Positions 1-11,824 are shown, numbered from the stretch's first letter. The stretch: 64,000 nucleotides of DNA from Wolfiporia cocos (GCA_029448655.1 JACCLO010000050.1:21310-85309); one strand, 5' to 3'. Made by a program: numbers and translations. The notes: generated from the letters alone by a model not told the origin.

Positions 1-290
1 GGGTAGACCCAGTGTGTCCCCCTGTATGTACATATAGCGCGAGCTGAGGTCTTACAACCTCAGTTCTACTATTCTTGGCAACCAGGTCATCCTCACTACC
101 TCTGCGTGGGCGCCCCAGCCTGCGTCTTGGCAACACTACTATTCTATACTCGCTATCTGTGGTGCAAGACTGCACATACCGCTTTGTCAGAAAAATATTT
201 TCTCTCGGGTTCTCCGGCAGGGTCTGGATGTGCCGAGATAGGCGAGGGTGTTCGAGGGGTTGATGTCGAGTAGTTTTTACCGGTTGAAAC
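1..290 (+). repeat. LTR fragment (R-U5 part), truncated at window edge
   Basis: A TATA-like stretch near 30-36 is followed by a short hairpin (TGAGG, loop TCTTACAA, CCTCA, about 48-65) and then a GTTCT...ATTCTT stretch. The same arrangement recurs at the presumed transcription start of every LTR in this window. The 5' part lies outside the window and I cannot place the 3' end, so the right border is approximate. Confidence 0.5.
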
Positions 291-1610
291 GTAGCCTGTA
301 GCGATTTAGAACTGCGGCGGTGCGTCGAAATAAAGTGGAAATAATAGACATTGACTCGAAAATGTTTGTGACCGATTACTAAGTCCTAAGCGTACGCCTC
401 GAGCTCAGCCTTCGTCTGACGTCGTCTGGGTGGAATTCGATGATTTGCTCGTATCTACACATCGCCTAAATACATGGAGAGCCACGAAATTTTCTACAAC
501 AATTTTAAGTGTCCTAAAATTTCGAGTGTGCACCCTACAAGCTAGACAATCCAGAGACGAACCCTGAGATGGTGAAGACTGTCCTGAAACACAAGCAAAT
601 TATTTTATGAGACCGATCACCGGTAGATCTAGGGTGGTGCACCGAGGTTGGAGAGAAAAGACATGGAAAAAAGCTATAGGAAGGCAGTTGGGGTTGGGCA
701 GACCTGGCTAGGCTAGAAGAGCCTAGGGAAGCGTCGATGGCACCTGTTTTGACTGGATGAGCAGCCAGATAGTGCCCGCAGGGCTTTTGCGACATTTCAG
801 ATTGTGCATGAGCCAGCGAAGGTTCACTGTACGAGTATGATCGAGGCCGATCATGATCGGTCAAGCTGTGGCTGAACTACCTCAGATGGGCATTCTGCCT
901 ACCAGCTGGCTTTCTGTGGTGTGTTCTGTGTCGTTTTGGTGTGTGTTTGATCGTGCCCGGTATTCTTACATGTGTCTAAAGTCTATGGCACATTATATAT
1001 TGCAGCCGCAGCCACGCGCGAGCTGAACGCCAAAGACAATCGAGGCAGGGCACCGGCCGTGCGGGCCGTCTGGTCCCTTGGGGACCACCTGTTCCTGGCC
1101 GTGCATGGCATCCCGTGCATGGTCCAGGAGCGCCATCCCTTCAGATATGAAGCTTATTGAGGAGGAGCTGGACTATAGGTATCAGTTGCTGAGGATGAAG
1201 TGGACGGCGTGGTGAAAGATGAGAGGGAAACAGGGCAGAAAATTATAAGACAAGGATGGGGATTTGGGTCTGGATGAGGACAGAGTTGACAATCTGGATG
1301 ACCTGCTCAGCAAGAATGGCTTTGCACCACTTTGAGCAATATACACAGCTTCTCAGATGTGCTCAGATTTTTCGTAGTTTGAGCATTCTCAACATCAGGT
1401 ATACCACTTATTTTGTACATTGTGATTCTACATGATGGTTCTGAGGCCTCTAGGTGTGCACCACATTGTGTGGCATATGCCACAGGCTATGTATAGTCCA
1501 CATAGGTAGCTGCACAGCACTTTGCAATTCATATGCCAGCCTATGACTACCAAACAACAATTCTATACCAGTCTGATGATTAGTTTCCCAGTCCACACAT
1601 TGAATTTGAC
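291..1610. other. No intact gene; degraded sequence
   Basis: No recognisable gene. Around 1147-1324 the plus strand reads like a decayed exon (acidic, with Asp/Leu-rich stretches such as DRVDNLDDLL) interrupted by stops. I see no domain in it. Confidence 0.4.
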
Positions 1611-2230
1611 TAGTGATGTGCAGGCCCAGCCCAGCCCAAAAGCCCTGGCTTTGATGGCCCACCCGCTTTTCAAAAACCTCAGGCCGGGCCCTCACTGACA
1701 GCTCACAGCTTGGCCCAGCCTGGGCCAGGGCCAAGCTGGGCCTACCACTGCTAGATAGTCATCACTATAGCCTTGAAAGTTTGAAATACACCATTTTCAA
1801 ATTGTTCCTTGATGAAAAGGAACATTGAGGCCTACAAATTATAGTGGTATTAAGTGTCAAAATAACCTTCCACCAGCATGGCATTCAGTAGTGCACCTGC
1901 CATATGGGGTATTGTATAGGTCCCATGGTGAGTGGCAGGCTTCAACTTAAGGACATGACTTATTGCTTTTATGTAGTCTGAAATGAACAGCATATAATAC
2001 TATAGTTTAGTTAAGCATACTACTATCCTTACAATCTTATATTGTAGTTGCCAGACATTGTAGCCATTAAGGTCACCAGGCTGGGCTCAACAGCTCAGCC
2101 TGGCTCAGCCTGAGATACAAGCTGGGCCTGGGCCATCTCAAGCCATGTTTGTAAAGCCTAGCTCACCCCACCCAAGTAGGGCTTGGCCCAGCTTGGCTCT
2201 GGCCTCAAGCCAGGCCTGGCACATCACCTA
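1611..2230. mobile_element. hAT-type MITE (non-autonomous DNA transposon)
   Basis: The 620 bp element starts TAGTGATGTGCAGGCCCAGC and ends with the inverted equivalent GGCCTGGCACATCACCTA. Both ends have long GGCC/CCAGG-rich subterminal regions. Flanks read AATTTGAC on the left and GTTTGACT on the right, an imperfect 8-bp duplication allowing one change and a one-base shift. TAG...CTA ends and 8-bp duplications are typical of hAT elements. There is no transposase reading frame, so it would depend on a hAT transposase elsewhere. A second, clearer copy lies at 26968-27826. Confidence 0.8.
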
Positions 2231-2490
2231 GTTTGACTGACATTGATAAGATACCTTCAGAGTGGGGCGATTGAATGCTACTCTGCTGTTGATATTATCA
2301 GCACTTATCTACAGAGATCAGATCCTTCCTTGATTGGCAAGTACCTCCAGCACTGCTCCAGCACTGGTAAGTGCATCTCTGTCAGGAATTAGAACCAGTT
2401 GTAATCACTTCAAATCAGTTCACTACCTCATACAGTTCAATCCAAAGACAAACCAGTTCTACCCAAATCCTATAACCACCCACATTAATG
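2231..2490. other. Unassigned sequence between MITE and LTR
   Basis: Partly open on the plus strand and continuing in similar style after the LTR at 3117-3223, which suggests one host sequence split by the LTR. No family recognised. Confidence 0.3.
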
Positions 2491-3116
2491 TGTCACAAGA
2501 AATTGTGGCCGTCATATTTCTCCCCATTTTTCCATGTTTTTATGCCAAAATGCTGGTTTTTAGCCGCTCGTAGGACAGCACGTGCATAGGTAGATATAAA
2601 TGCTTTATCTTATCTAGCTACATCACGGTCTTTCGTCAATCACTAGGTAACAACGTCACCTTGTATTGTAGCACATGACTTGACTGCACACAGACCACAC
2701 CTTTAGGGCAGGCAGTTAGGTAGTTAGGGAGTTGCTGCATGTATATATACTTGGTGACGTCTGAGGTACTCCTCAGACTTAGTATCTCAGCCTAGGGGGT
2801 GTGTCCCCTGGCAACCTCTCAAAACCCTCTGCTGCCTGGCTTGAGTGTAACAGCGAACTGCATTAGCAACAAGCCCGCTGCTCTCTCCTTGAGGGTGGGG
2901 GCCTCTTTCAATATTATTCTTGCTTCACTCTCTGCTCGCTAGTCTGGGGGCATTGTGGTACACTCATGGGTTGTGACCCTCAGGCATTCGGTGAGGCATC
3001 TCAATAGATGCAGCCTCCTGTTCTCCCCTTACAGGATGGGGGGCCCTGTAGGGCGGATATATAGGATATATAGGGGTTCCCCCGCTTAGGCAGGTAGCAT
3101 GGTGGTTACCGTGTCA
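2491..3116 (+). repeat. Solo LTR, same family as 20686-21288
   Basis: Begins TGTCACAAG and ends CCGTGTCA. It contains a TATATATA box near 2745, the start-site hairpin GTCTGAGG/CCTCAGAC (loop TACT), and a downstream part that matches the LTR at 20686-21288 over hundreds of bases (shared blocks CTAGTCTGGGGGCAT and CACTCATGGGT). Flanking 5-mers TAATG and TATCA do not match, so the target duplication is lost or one end is displaced. Confidence 0.7.
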
Positions 3117-3223
3117 TATCACAACATCTCAGAAGCCAAGAAACTGTTCTAATACTCCCAACAAAACAAAGCTATACCGACAAGGCAATATCTAAACAGA
3201 AGGTTTATCAAATTCCTGATCTA

Positions 3224-3607
3224 TGTCACAGATCTGGGACATTCTAACGAATTTTTCTATATTTTTACCTATTTTTCTGGCATTTCTACGAGCTTATTTA
3301 CACTTACACTTGTAACCGCCCCATAGACACGTCCATGTACACAAACAACACATACATATACATGGCATGGTCCAAACTAGTTACTCAGGCGGACTAGTTC
3401 TCCGAAGTCACACCCTTAGTAATATCCCAAATACCAGGCTATGTCACTAGGGATGACATGGAATACCGTGTGTATCATGCAATGGGGAATACCCCCCTAA
3501 TATAACCCTATACTCCTGATGAGGAGGAGCAGGCTATGTCCTGCCTATAAGATGCAGGTCACCATGCATGTCATAAGTCTCAGTGGTCGAGTATGACACG
3601 GATAACT
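3224..3607 (+). repeat. Truncated LTR (U3 part)
   Basis: Starts TGTCACAGATCTGGGACATT and continues with a T-rich stretch like the start of the gypsy LTR at 16345. It is cut off at 3607 where a TRIM begins. It may be what remains of the 5' LTR of the plus-strand gypsy element, but no full LTR can be read here. Confidence 0.45.
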
Positions 3608-3860
3608 TATCACAAGACGCGCTGCGGACCCAATGCAACGTGCTTATGGTGGCATAATAGCCACTCCCCCAAAAGGGCTACGATAACAGCTCATGCTGCT
3701 ATCGAGGGTCCCAGCTATATCTGCGTTCATATTCCCACGCTCGGCGCCTATTAGACACTCTATGGTGTAGGCCATGTATGCCGGCGCCACGTACGGGTAA
3801 TGTACCCTAGTTATTGCTCCGTAACGTCTATGATATTATGCTTTCGCATTATCTGTGACA
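3608..3860 (-). repeat. TRIM 3' LTR
   Basis: Copy of the 254 bp repeat at 4279-4532 with a few indels and substitutions, which shows the pair is not brand new. Confidence 0.8.
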
Positions 3861-3878
3861 TTACCCCCCACTTCAAGG
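3861..3878 (-). promoter_or_regulatory. TRIM polypurine tract
   Basis: On the minus strand CCTTGAAGTGGGGGGTAA lies immediately before the LTR start TGTCACAG. It is almost the same as the tract of the autonomous gypsy element at 16331-16344. Confidence 0.75.
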
Positions 3879-4266
3879 ATTAACCGTCTCTGGTTAAGGA
3901 GATAACTTAGGCTGCCATCAAAGTCCGCCCCCGGTACTAAGTATCACTTCTACTATGCTTTGTCATTGTGCCTGGTGAGGGTACCCCCAAATCCCTTATA
4001 CCATTTGGCTTATGACGTGTGTGCCAACCTCTTGAAGGGCCCGACTTACACCCTGGATTTTGGGTGCGGGTTAAGGCTATTTATAGTAGTTTTTACCACC
4101 AGAGCTTTGACCAATCTTATCCCCTGATACCTTACGGTTATAGAGGGGCCCCATGATACAGGGGGTCACGTGGTGGGTACTTTTCCCTACAGCCGCCAGT
4201 GGTTCGGAAGCGCCCCAGGCAGTGGCAATATTTGCCCACACCCAGGTTCGAACCGGCGACCGGGTG

Positions 4267-4276
4267 GAGCTGTTAT
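4267..4276 (-). promoter_or_regulatory. TRIM primer binding site, self-complementary
   Basis: Two bases after the end of the 5' LTR the minus strand reads ATAACAGCTC. This is the exact reverse complement of GAGCTGTTAT inside the same LTR (4355-4364), about 28 nt downstream of its TATA-like box, where transcription should start. It does not resemble a tRNA 3' end. Confidence 0.6.
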
Positions 4277-4278
4277 TA

Positions 4279-4532
4279 TATCACAAGACGCGCTGCGGAC
4301 CCAAATGCAACGTGCTTATGAGTGGCATAGATAGCACTCCCCAAAAGGGCTACGATAACAGCTCATTGCTGCTATCGAGGGTCCAGCTATATCTGCAGTT
4401 CATATTCCCACGCTCGGCGCCTATTAGACACTCTATGGTGTAGGCCATGTATGCCGGCGCCACGTACGGGTAATGTACCCTAGTTATTGCTCCGTAACGT
4501 CTATGATATTATGCTTCGCATTATCTGTGACA
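4279..4532 (-). repeat. TRIM 5' LTR
   Basis: Partner of 3608-3860. It contains, on the minus strand, a GATATAGC box and the presumed transcript start GAGCTGTTATCG. Confidence 0.8.
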
Positions 4533-5879
4533 CATGCAAGAGCTGCGGCCGGAAGGGACTGCACAAACATGGAGGGGTGATGCAAATTGGAGGGTGCCAC
4601 ATCCAAGGTGGACAATAAGGGGGCTCAGAAAATCTACTAGCGGCAACCCCCCCCACCTCAGGGCAAAGGTCACATGGTCCAGGTCACACAACAGAGTGTG
4701 GATCCCAGATGACAGTGACAACTACCATGGGCAACTCCACCGCCCATTCATCCGTGCGCATCACGGAGGTAGAGGACCACTGGCCAGTACACCGGCTCCA
4801 TCACAGCCCCAATTGGTCAGCCACCGAATTGGGGCACTACCATTATCCCATGGCTTCAGTTGCCCAGAAAACTCCTGACCATCCAGCTAGCGAGTCGAAT
4901 TTTCGCCTTCCAGCACATGTGATCCTTGCCTATTGTGCTGTGTACTAGTATAGTTGCCTGTACTGCTGACCTGCTTGTAAAAAATTGTGAAAATTTATAT
5001 CACTATTACAAGAAGCATGCATGTGATAAGTCCCGATCTTCCAGATCTGGGTTTGACTTGTGGGTCTATGGTCAGAAAGTGGCAAAGGCTTTGGCTTTAA
5101 ATCGATAGTGGAGCAACGTTATCAGTCATCAACTCAGACTTTGTTGACAAACATCGTCTAGTACCACCCACGATAAAGAAAGACCCTTTTTGGATTCATA
5201 ATGCAGATGGATCATACAACAAAAATGGTCTCATCATAAGTCAGTTAAAGGATTCATGCAACATGGACGAGCACAAGGGAAAAGGTATTCCTTACCATCA
5301 TGAAAAATCCACAACCACGACCTTATCCTAGGATATGACTGGTTAATTAAACATAACCCCACTATGGACTGGAACTCTGGCAGTCTGGTATATCGAGTGG
5401 GGTCTGCAATGCCCAGAGCCTCAGAATCGTCCCCTGATTCGGAAGAAGTTGCACCCGATGACGAAGAGGACAAATAATAACATCAGCAACATTTGGGGAT
5501 TCTGCGCTAGACACGATTGGAGATGGAAACCCTGATGATCCATTTATCAGTGGATCGGTACCCTGTCCAATGAGGAATTGGGACTCCTCATGGGAATGGT
5601 AGGAGAAAATCCACCAGACAGACCGAAAGCTGCAACCGAAAAATGGAAGCAGCTTGTGCCTAAGGAATATTGGGGAATTCGGCCCAATGGTATTTTCGCA
5701 AAAAGCATCCGAAAGGATGCCAACACGTAAGCCCATATGATCATGCCATCAATTTAATCGAAGGCACTCCATTGCCAACACTGGCCAACCATATTCCCTC
5801 TTGCCAAAGGAAGAAAATTCCCTCCGTGACTGGATCGCTGAGAAAAGCGAAAGGCTACATCTGAGATTCAAGCTCCCCT
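4533..5879 (+). pseudogene. Decayed gag, protease and RT N-terminus of gypsy element
   Basis: Directly after the TRIM the frame reads C-K-S-C-G-R-K-G-L-H-K-H, resembling the start of a Gag zinc knuckle. At about 5100-5250, after a frame change, an aspartic protease core is seen (I-D-S-G-A-T-L-S-V-I), followed by a stretch typical of the protease-RT linker. Many stops and frame changes follow up to the intact RT frame at 5880. The linker around 5560-5700 (GLLMGMVGENPPDRP) belongs to no family I can name. This is a relic; no protein is made from it as it stands. Confidence 0.65.
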
Positions 5880-6866
5880 ATGGCCAGCCCAGTATTTTTC
5901 GTTGCCAAGAAAGATGGAACCTTGTGCATGGTAATCAATTACAGGAAGCTGAACGAAATAACTGTGGATAACAAGTACCCTATACCCCAGATATCGGACC
6001 TTATCAACCAACTCTCAGGTGCATCGATCTTTACTAAGATCGACCTGAGATGGGGTTACAACAACGTCCGTATCAAGGAAGGTGATGAATGGAAAACAGC
6101 ATTCATTACTAAACAGGGGTTGTACGAAGCCATGGTTATGTATTTCGGTTTCAAGAACGTGCCAGGGACTTTCCAAGCAATGATGAACGACGTCCTAAAG
6201 GATTTCATTGCCACCGGAAAAGTCATAGTCTATCTGGACGACATACTGATCTTTGGCAACGACTTAGCGGAACACCGCAAAATCACCAAGGCAGTCCTGA
6301 AAAGGCTGCGGGACAATGATCTATATGCCAAACCCGAGAAATGCTTCTTTGAAAAAAGTAGCATCGACTATTTGGGTATGATAATTTCTAAGGGCAGAGT
6401 CGAAATGGACCCCTCGAAACTATCAGGAGTATTAGATTGGCTGACCCCAACCAAGGTGAAGGAAGTTCAAGCCTTTTTAGGCTTTGCGAACTTCTATCGG
6501 CGGTTTATTCAGGACTTCTTGAAAATTGTGAAACCCCTGACAACACTCATGAAGAAGTCGGAGAAATGGCATTGGGATGAAGCACAGGAAGAAGCTTTCC
6601 AAAAGCTCAAGGCGGCCTTTACAACTGCCCCCATCTTACATATTCCGGACAAAATTCAGAAATTCCGTATAGAAGCCAACACATCAGACTTTGCGACTGG
6701 AGCAGTCCTAACGCAATGGTCACCAGATAGTTGGAAATGGAATCCTTGCGCCTTCTATTCCACAGGCATGACTGCCCCGGAACGGAACTACAAAATTTAT
6801 GACAAAGAGATGCTAGCCATAATTCGAGCATTAGAAGAATGGCAACATTATCTCGAAGGTCACCCG
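5880..6866 (+). CDS. Pol fragment: reverse transcriptase and start of RNase H
   Basis: The open stretch codes about 329 residues of Ty3/gypsy Pol. It copies element RNA into DNA in cytoplasmic particles. RT motifs in order are SPVFFVAKKDG (residues 3-13), FTKIDLRWGY with the first catalytic Asp at 55, GTFQAMMND, and YLDD at 118-121. The tether [12 protein letters not shown] and the RNase H start (E-A-N-T-S-D-F-A-T-G-A, then Y-D-K-E-M-L-A) follow. The ATG at 5880 is internal to the original Pol frame, so this is not a true start. The frame breaks at 6866 where the element 6867-12919 is inserted; it resumes at 12925. The RNase H block has D replaced by N in the usual TDAS-type motif. Confidence 0.85.
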
Positions 6867-7960
6867 TGACACAGATGGCTCTGTGGGACTCACCAAGCCA
6901 GTATCCTGCGATGAACTAGGCGACTTAGGTGAGGAAGAGGTTATCAGACGCAGTAGGAGGTAGGAGGTTCTTCTACGGCGTACGCCGAGAAGAATAGAAC
7001 TGAAGTTAAAGAGCGCTTGGCTCCTACTTATATACATTGTGTCGGGAGGGCACGTGCTACTAGCTAGCGGTTGCCTTACCGGGTTATGTGGCTTTGCCAA
7101 GTGGCGAAGCTTTATCTTATCTGATGTTTAGTTACTCTATCTAGAATGGCCGTGGAAGGCCCTAATGGCCGACCCAATCGTAATAGAGGGATTATGTCTT
7201 ATCTGTGATACTAACGCGGGCGCAGCCCGGGTATAGGTGAAGCCGGTTGCCGGATACCTTGCGGCATAATGGCGATTGGCCGTGCTTCGTTGGATGACCA
7301 AGGCGAGACGCCGAGGTCGTTATGCCATTGGACGGGTAGTACCGTGGCATGTGTTACAGCCCGGTCCGGATGGTTACCGGGGCATGTATTGGTCTTAGCC
7401 GTGAGGCGAGGACCGGTGTTTGGGCAGCGCCGTGATGGCAGAAGCCCGGGACTTGGAGAACGCCGAGTCCGTGAGATGGCCGAGAAGGCCGAGCCTATAG
7501 CGATATTGCCTTGATGCTAATATAGTGCTATTTGGCCGTGTTGCCATTATTATGCGAAGGCGTGGCGCGCCTGAGGTGCCATTGTGATCAAGGATCTTAT
7601 GGCGGTGGGAAGCCGGGAAGGCCGACCCAATAGTACAAGGCCGCGAGGCACTGTTTGTACATGTGGACATTATTATGCGAGCGTGCCGCGCTCGGCCTAT
7701 CATTATGATCTACGATCTATGACGTGGCTGGTCTTGCTCTGACGGGCGAGACCTTTATGACGTAGCTGTAACTATGCTATTGGACCGGAAGGTGCCGTAG
7801 CGTTATGTATGCTGGTCATGTGGTGATAAGCCCAGTTAAGAGCTTGTCGTGGTGGCAATGGGAGTTAACCCGTAGATAACTTGTAGTTAGACGTATAAAT
7901 CCCAGGTAAATTGCTATAATCGTAGGAAAAATGCTGTAAGCCCCAGATAAATCTGTGACA
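6867..7960 (-). repeat. 3' LTR of coding-less element
   Basis: On the minus strand it starts TGTCACAGATTTATCTGGGG and ends CCATCTGTGTCA. The TATA box (TATATAAG, minus) is at 7027-7034 and the presumed transcript start AGTTCTATTCTT at 6990-7001, followed at once by a strong hairpin around GGCGTACGCC flanked by TTCTTCT and AGAAGAA. The U3 part is rich in small hairpins built on GGCC and CCGG. Confidence 0.9.
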
Positions 7961-7976
7961 TTACCCCCGCTTTAGG
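7961..7976 (-). promoter_or_regulatory. Polypurine tract of coding-less element
   Basis: Minus strand CCTAAAGCGGGGGTAA directly before the 3' LTR start TGTCACAG. This is the plus-strand primer site for reverse transcription. Confidence 0.75.
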
Positions 7977-8030
7977 TTTCATCGTCCCTGATGAAACTAT
8001 TCCTCATTGTGTACGTCCCAAGAGCGGTAT

Positions 8031-8242
8031 AACGCGTGATGACGAAGTGTCAAATGCCGTTATGGTGCTGCTTCAATTTGTCAATTGAACAGGGATAAAT
8101 GGGAGTTTCAGGACTTGTGGTGGAACCTGAGCGTGGAAGGCGATTTTATTCCTTATAGTGATTTGTAACGCGTGATAGCGAAGTGCTAAATGCCGTTACT
8201 AGCGATTATCAACGCGTGATGACCGAAAGGTCAAATGCCGTT
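8031..8242 (-). repeat. Three covarying stem-loops in the coding-less element
   Basis: Three copies of a 31-32 nt unit at 8031-8061, 8167-8197 and 8211-8242. The outer parts are constant (AACGCGTGAT and AAATGCCGTT). The inner stems differ but stay paired: GAC/GTC, AGC/GCT and GACC/GGTC, with GAA-type loops. Compensatory change suggests an RNA structure under selection, near the 3' end of the element RNA. Confidence 0.6.
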
Positions 8243-11200
8243 GTTAGGGAGATGTAGTCGTGTTACTAGAGTGTGCTGTCATTGTGCATGCGGATCCTAA
8301 GAGGAGGGACTCTCCTGTTATCGCTGAAGGTGTTCTAGTGCCTTTTCGCGACCTTGGTCGGATTATTGCTTTTGCTTATGACGTTACTCGTAGTAGAAGG
8401 CGATATGGAAATGGTCATCATATAGTGCCTTTGAATCTACTTGTAATCTGTATCTCCAATAGCTTGCCAAGCGTATTAGAGGGTGCATTGTGTCGTTGTA
8501 CGTATTTCGGATAGCATTGTGCGATATTCCTTAGAGTGAGGGCTTCACTGTTAGCTCTGGAGATTTTCTAGTGTCTCTTCGAGCCCTTGGGCGGATATGT
8601 TGCTTATGCGTAGTACCCATTGAGTGTGACATAGCGGTGCTTTTTCGACGTCTATTGCCTAGCGGTGAATGGGATTGCAAGTTCCTTCGTTCGCGTGGCG
8701 GGTGTCTTAGGCTTTGTGCTTGTACAGGGGTAATCCTACTTTGTACGACTTATGCGGTTTGAACGGTTATTAAAGGGCGTCGCCTTATGAACGTTTATGA
8801 GGCGTCGCCTCCCTAGTATCGCAAGTACTAAGCGTGTGACATTTGTCAATGCCCATTTGTTACAGGGGTTGTGTCCCCTAGTTAGATTGCTTCTACGTAG
8901 CGATCTCTTCGGAGTCGTAAGTTCCGGAATGAAGCTGTGCCTTCGTTGTTGTATGCACTTATTTATTAACGAGTAGGCTTCTCGTGTAAAACCCCATAGT
9001 ATAAGTACTAATCATTGTGCATTATGGTCAATGCTTATGATTGTATTCCCTGATACTGTAGTGTCGTTGCCGTAGTGAGGCCTTATTGGGTAACCGTGAG
9101 AACATACATCCTTGTCAGGAGTTGTCTCGTATAGGTGTATCCCGTAAGGGCTGAAGTCCCATGGTGGCGATGACGGTAGTTTCCAATGTGCTTGTATGTC
9201 GTTAAAGTCGTTCTTCGATTGAGTATGACATTGTAAGCGTGGGAACTGGGATGATCGTTGGGGAAGGGTATATTTCGCTATTGGATAGATAGCTACTATA
9301 TTCCTATTACAGGGTTGTCGTCCATATACGAATAGGACAGTACGAGCATGAATGAGGGTAATCGGGCCTCTTAGTGCATGTCGTTTGTTGCTTTAATGAC
9401 CGTAAGGTTCATTTGTAAGCGTGGGATAGTGGACTTGTTAAGGTCCTAGGTGCGAAATTAGGGTTTCCACCCCCTCTTTCACGTTTGATCTCCCGATCAA
9501 ACCTATCCAGATGGTTTTGGTTTTTAAAGAGGTTAAACCGCCTCTATACCCAGATAAGGGTGGGTGGATGTGGGCCGAAGGTATTCTTGACGTATATCCA
9601 TATACGGCTGTATCCAGTGTAGTCGCTCGCATATGCGACCAGATTTTTATACTAAGGTTTCCAAGCCCTAGTTTGTCGGAATCGAAGGGTTTTCCAGGCC
9701 CATATTCGATGTAGTGACGAGATGTAATCCTTTCTTGACGTAAGGATACAGATCCGGATTTATTTATTACGCGTCTCGACGGCGTAGGTTTCCGTAAACC
9801 AAGCAATTAAATGATAACCGATTGCCAAATCGGCTTGATTGAATTAATAAGGGGGACTCCCTTGTTATCTCTGGAAGTTTTCGAGTGCTTCTTCGAGACC
9901 TTTTGCGGACGATCGCATTGAGTTGCTAAGGTGTATTTTTCGAATTCGGTTATTCTCCCCACAGAGAAAAGTTGAATCGAAGTGAAATCAAAAGTGAGGT
10001 AGCTAGCCTCGTGACGAATTTTGCGATTGGCGTGCGAAATTGTCGACTTCAATACAGGGGGGGACCGGTTGGAAACCGGTGTAGATTCGGCGATTGTGCG
10101 AGAATGCCGAATGAAGTGTGATTCTAGAAGCCTTGCGGCCTCCGCTACACTTCAAGGGAACGCGTATTAATAGCGTGTGTCCCTTGTTTTCCTTTCCTCT
10201 AACCCAGATTGCAAGATTCAATGAAGTAATCTTGTTGCGATCTGTTTGTACATGGGTGGCTGGTGGAAACAGCGCTGTACCCAATTATTTATAGACGCTT
10301 GTCAGACGTCTCTTCCCAATCGGATGGTAATTTCCTTGTCAGGAATTCCATTACCAAAAGGGGTGCCCCCGTTCTAAGGTTCTTTGTGACATGTGACCAA
10401 ATGACAGATGCTCAATAACCCGAATCCCCTTTTCAGGAGCGAAGACCGAAGTCAAACGGGCGCCGATAGATTAAGAATCTTAATCGACTTGGTACTTAGG
10501 CATTCCCATAGTAATAATAGTTATAAGCATATGTTTGCCAAGCGTACGCGATCCTACGTCGAGTAAGGTACTAGTATCGTTTTTCGATTGACTTATTGTA
10601 CCTAAGACGTAAAAGGTTGCTTTATATGTACATAAGCGACCTTAACCAGGCTAGATAACCTGGGAACCAGCAGGTGACGCAGGATTTCCAGAGGCGAATA
10701 CAAATGCTATTGGACGGTTTCTAAGCTACTTTACAAAGTAAGTAAGCTACTAGGAGCCGCCACTAAAACTACATATTTATCTACTTATTGACTGGGATAC
10801 CAGGGTACCTGAAAGAGAGCTCATCATCAGCGATCAACGCTGAGTGGTCATGTCTAACACAAGAAGAACGGGGGCATGGTTAGGGGCGCCCTTGTCAGGA
10901 CGCCGCGCGGAATTTAGCCGACAGGTGTCTTCATCGAAGCGCGCGACTTCCTTCTAGAAAGAGAGTCGGTGACTGCCAGCGCTTGATAAGCTGGGTCACA
11001 TGGTTGGGAATAGGATACACAGCCCATTTCCTCGTGGAGATGAGCTGGAAAGTGGTCGCAGTATTACACCGCGACCGGTCCGCGCTTTAGTGGTAAGGCT
11101 TGCCATCTATAGCCACCTGGGTGTCACATCAGGGCTAAAAAACCATCCGTCGATCTAAGATCGCGCATTCACGAGCGCTCCACACATCAAGGATGGTGGG

Positions 11201-11800
11201 CAACGCCGCATGCTTCCGGTGGGGCCCCAACTCGGTTTAACCCAGGCTCGCACACCGAGCTGCCCGTAGGACTTACGCTATTGGCTACCGCGAGTGACCT
11301 CGGCTGGTTTGGCCTTGCGAGCCGCACCACCTCACCACTTGGATTCCCCGAAGGAGATCCCAAGCGGGCCCCTTACGCCTGGGGGGCGGCTTTGGAAGAT
11401 TCCCACACCCAACTAAGGGAATACGCCGAAGCGCATATCCCTATGGGGATCCTACTGGTAGTGTTGGGTCCCTGAACAGGGATTGCCAAGACAGGGGGCT
11501 GCGCGCACACAGGCAGACGGTCCCCTTTTCCCAATAGGCGGGTCTCAACCGCTGGCACCAGCAACCTTGTCAGGAAGCCGGCGCCTCTCCTTAACCCTGG
11601 AGTCCGGGTTCGCAGGACGCATGCTGCTGATTAGGCAAGCAGCGCCCCACTGGGTGGCAGCAGGCCGCTAAGCCCGCCGCCGATGTATCCCAATCCGCAA
11701 CCACGGAGCATACATCCCCTTTGCAGGAGAGTAGCGGCCCCTGCGCTATCTCAGACACCTGTTGGAGGAAAAACCCAGGCGCCACCAGTTAAGGAGGCGC
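8243..11800. other. Interior of coding-less element, no recognisable gene
   Basis: Short open stretches only; the longest on the sense (minus) strand, about 9438-9806, shows no known domain. Many small palindromes of the type GACCGTAAGGTT and ACCGGTTGGAAACCGGT are scattered through it, suggesting structured RNA rather than protein coding. Confidence 0.6.
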
Positions 11801-11812
11801 AGGGGGGTAGGT

Positions 11813-11824
11813 AGTTCTATTCTT
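11813..11824 (-). promoter_or_regulatory. Primer binding site complementary to own transcript start
   Basis: One base after the 5' LTR ends (TGTGTCA at 11826 on the minus strand) the sense strand reads AAGAATAGAACT. This is the exact reverse complement of AGTTCTATTCTT in the LTR (11949-11960 in this copy), 33 nt downstream of the TATA box. In Tf1 and related elements the 5' end of the element mRNA primes reverse transcription in just this way. Confidence 0.7.

Larger units (their letters stand above)
3608..4532 (-). mobile_element. TRIM: tiny LTR element without coding capacity
   Basis: Two direct repeats, 3608-3860 and 4279-4532 (253 and 254 bp, nearly identical), enclose only 418 bp. Read on the minus strand each LTR begins TGTCACAGATAATGCG and ends TTGTGATA. 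A polypurine tract sits directly before the 3' LTR and a self-complementary primer site directly after the 5' LTR. There is no reading frame of note, so it is non-autonomous. Related solo LTRs lie at 18787-19017 (plus) and 27204-27448 (minus). The outer flanks (TAACT and CATGC) do not match, so one side has probably been rearranged. Confidence 0.8.

Noticed and set aside
1450..1734. 94-codon open frame on the minus strand
   Set aside because: It lies across the end of a hAT MITE and reads low-complexity repeat sequence.
4240..4275. tRNA-like GGTTCGAACC stretch beside the TRIM 5' LTR
   Set aside because: It looks like a T-loop, but the adjoining stem arms do not pair and no acceptor, D or anticodon arm is present.
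7269..7703. Open frames on both strands within the LTRs of the coding-less element
   Set aside because: They recur exactly in the second LTR, oppose the element's sense or overlap U3 hairpins, and show no domain.
8031..8242. CRISPR-like repeat spacing
   Set aside because: Only three units with uneven spacing and internal pairing changes; the context is a eukaryotic retroelement.
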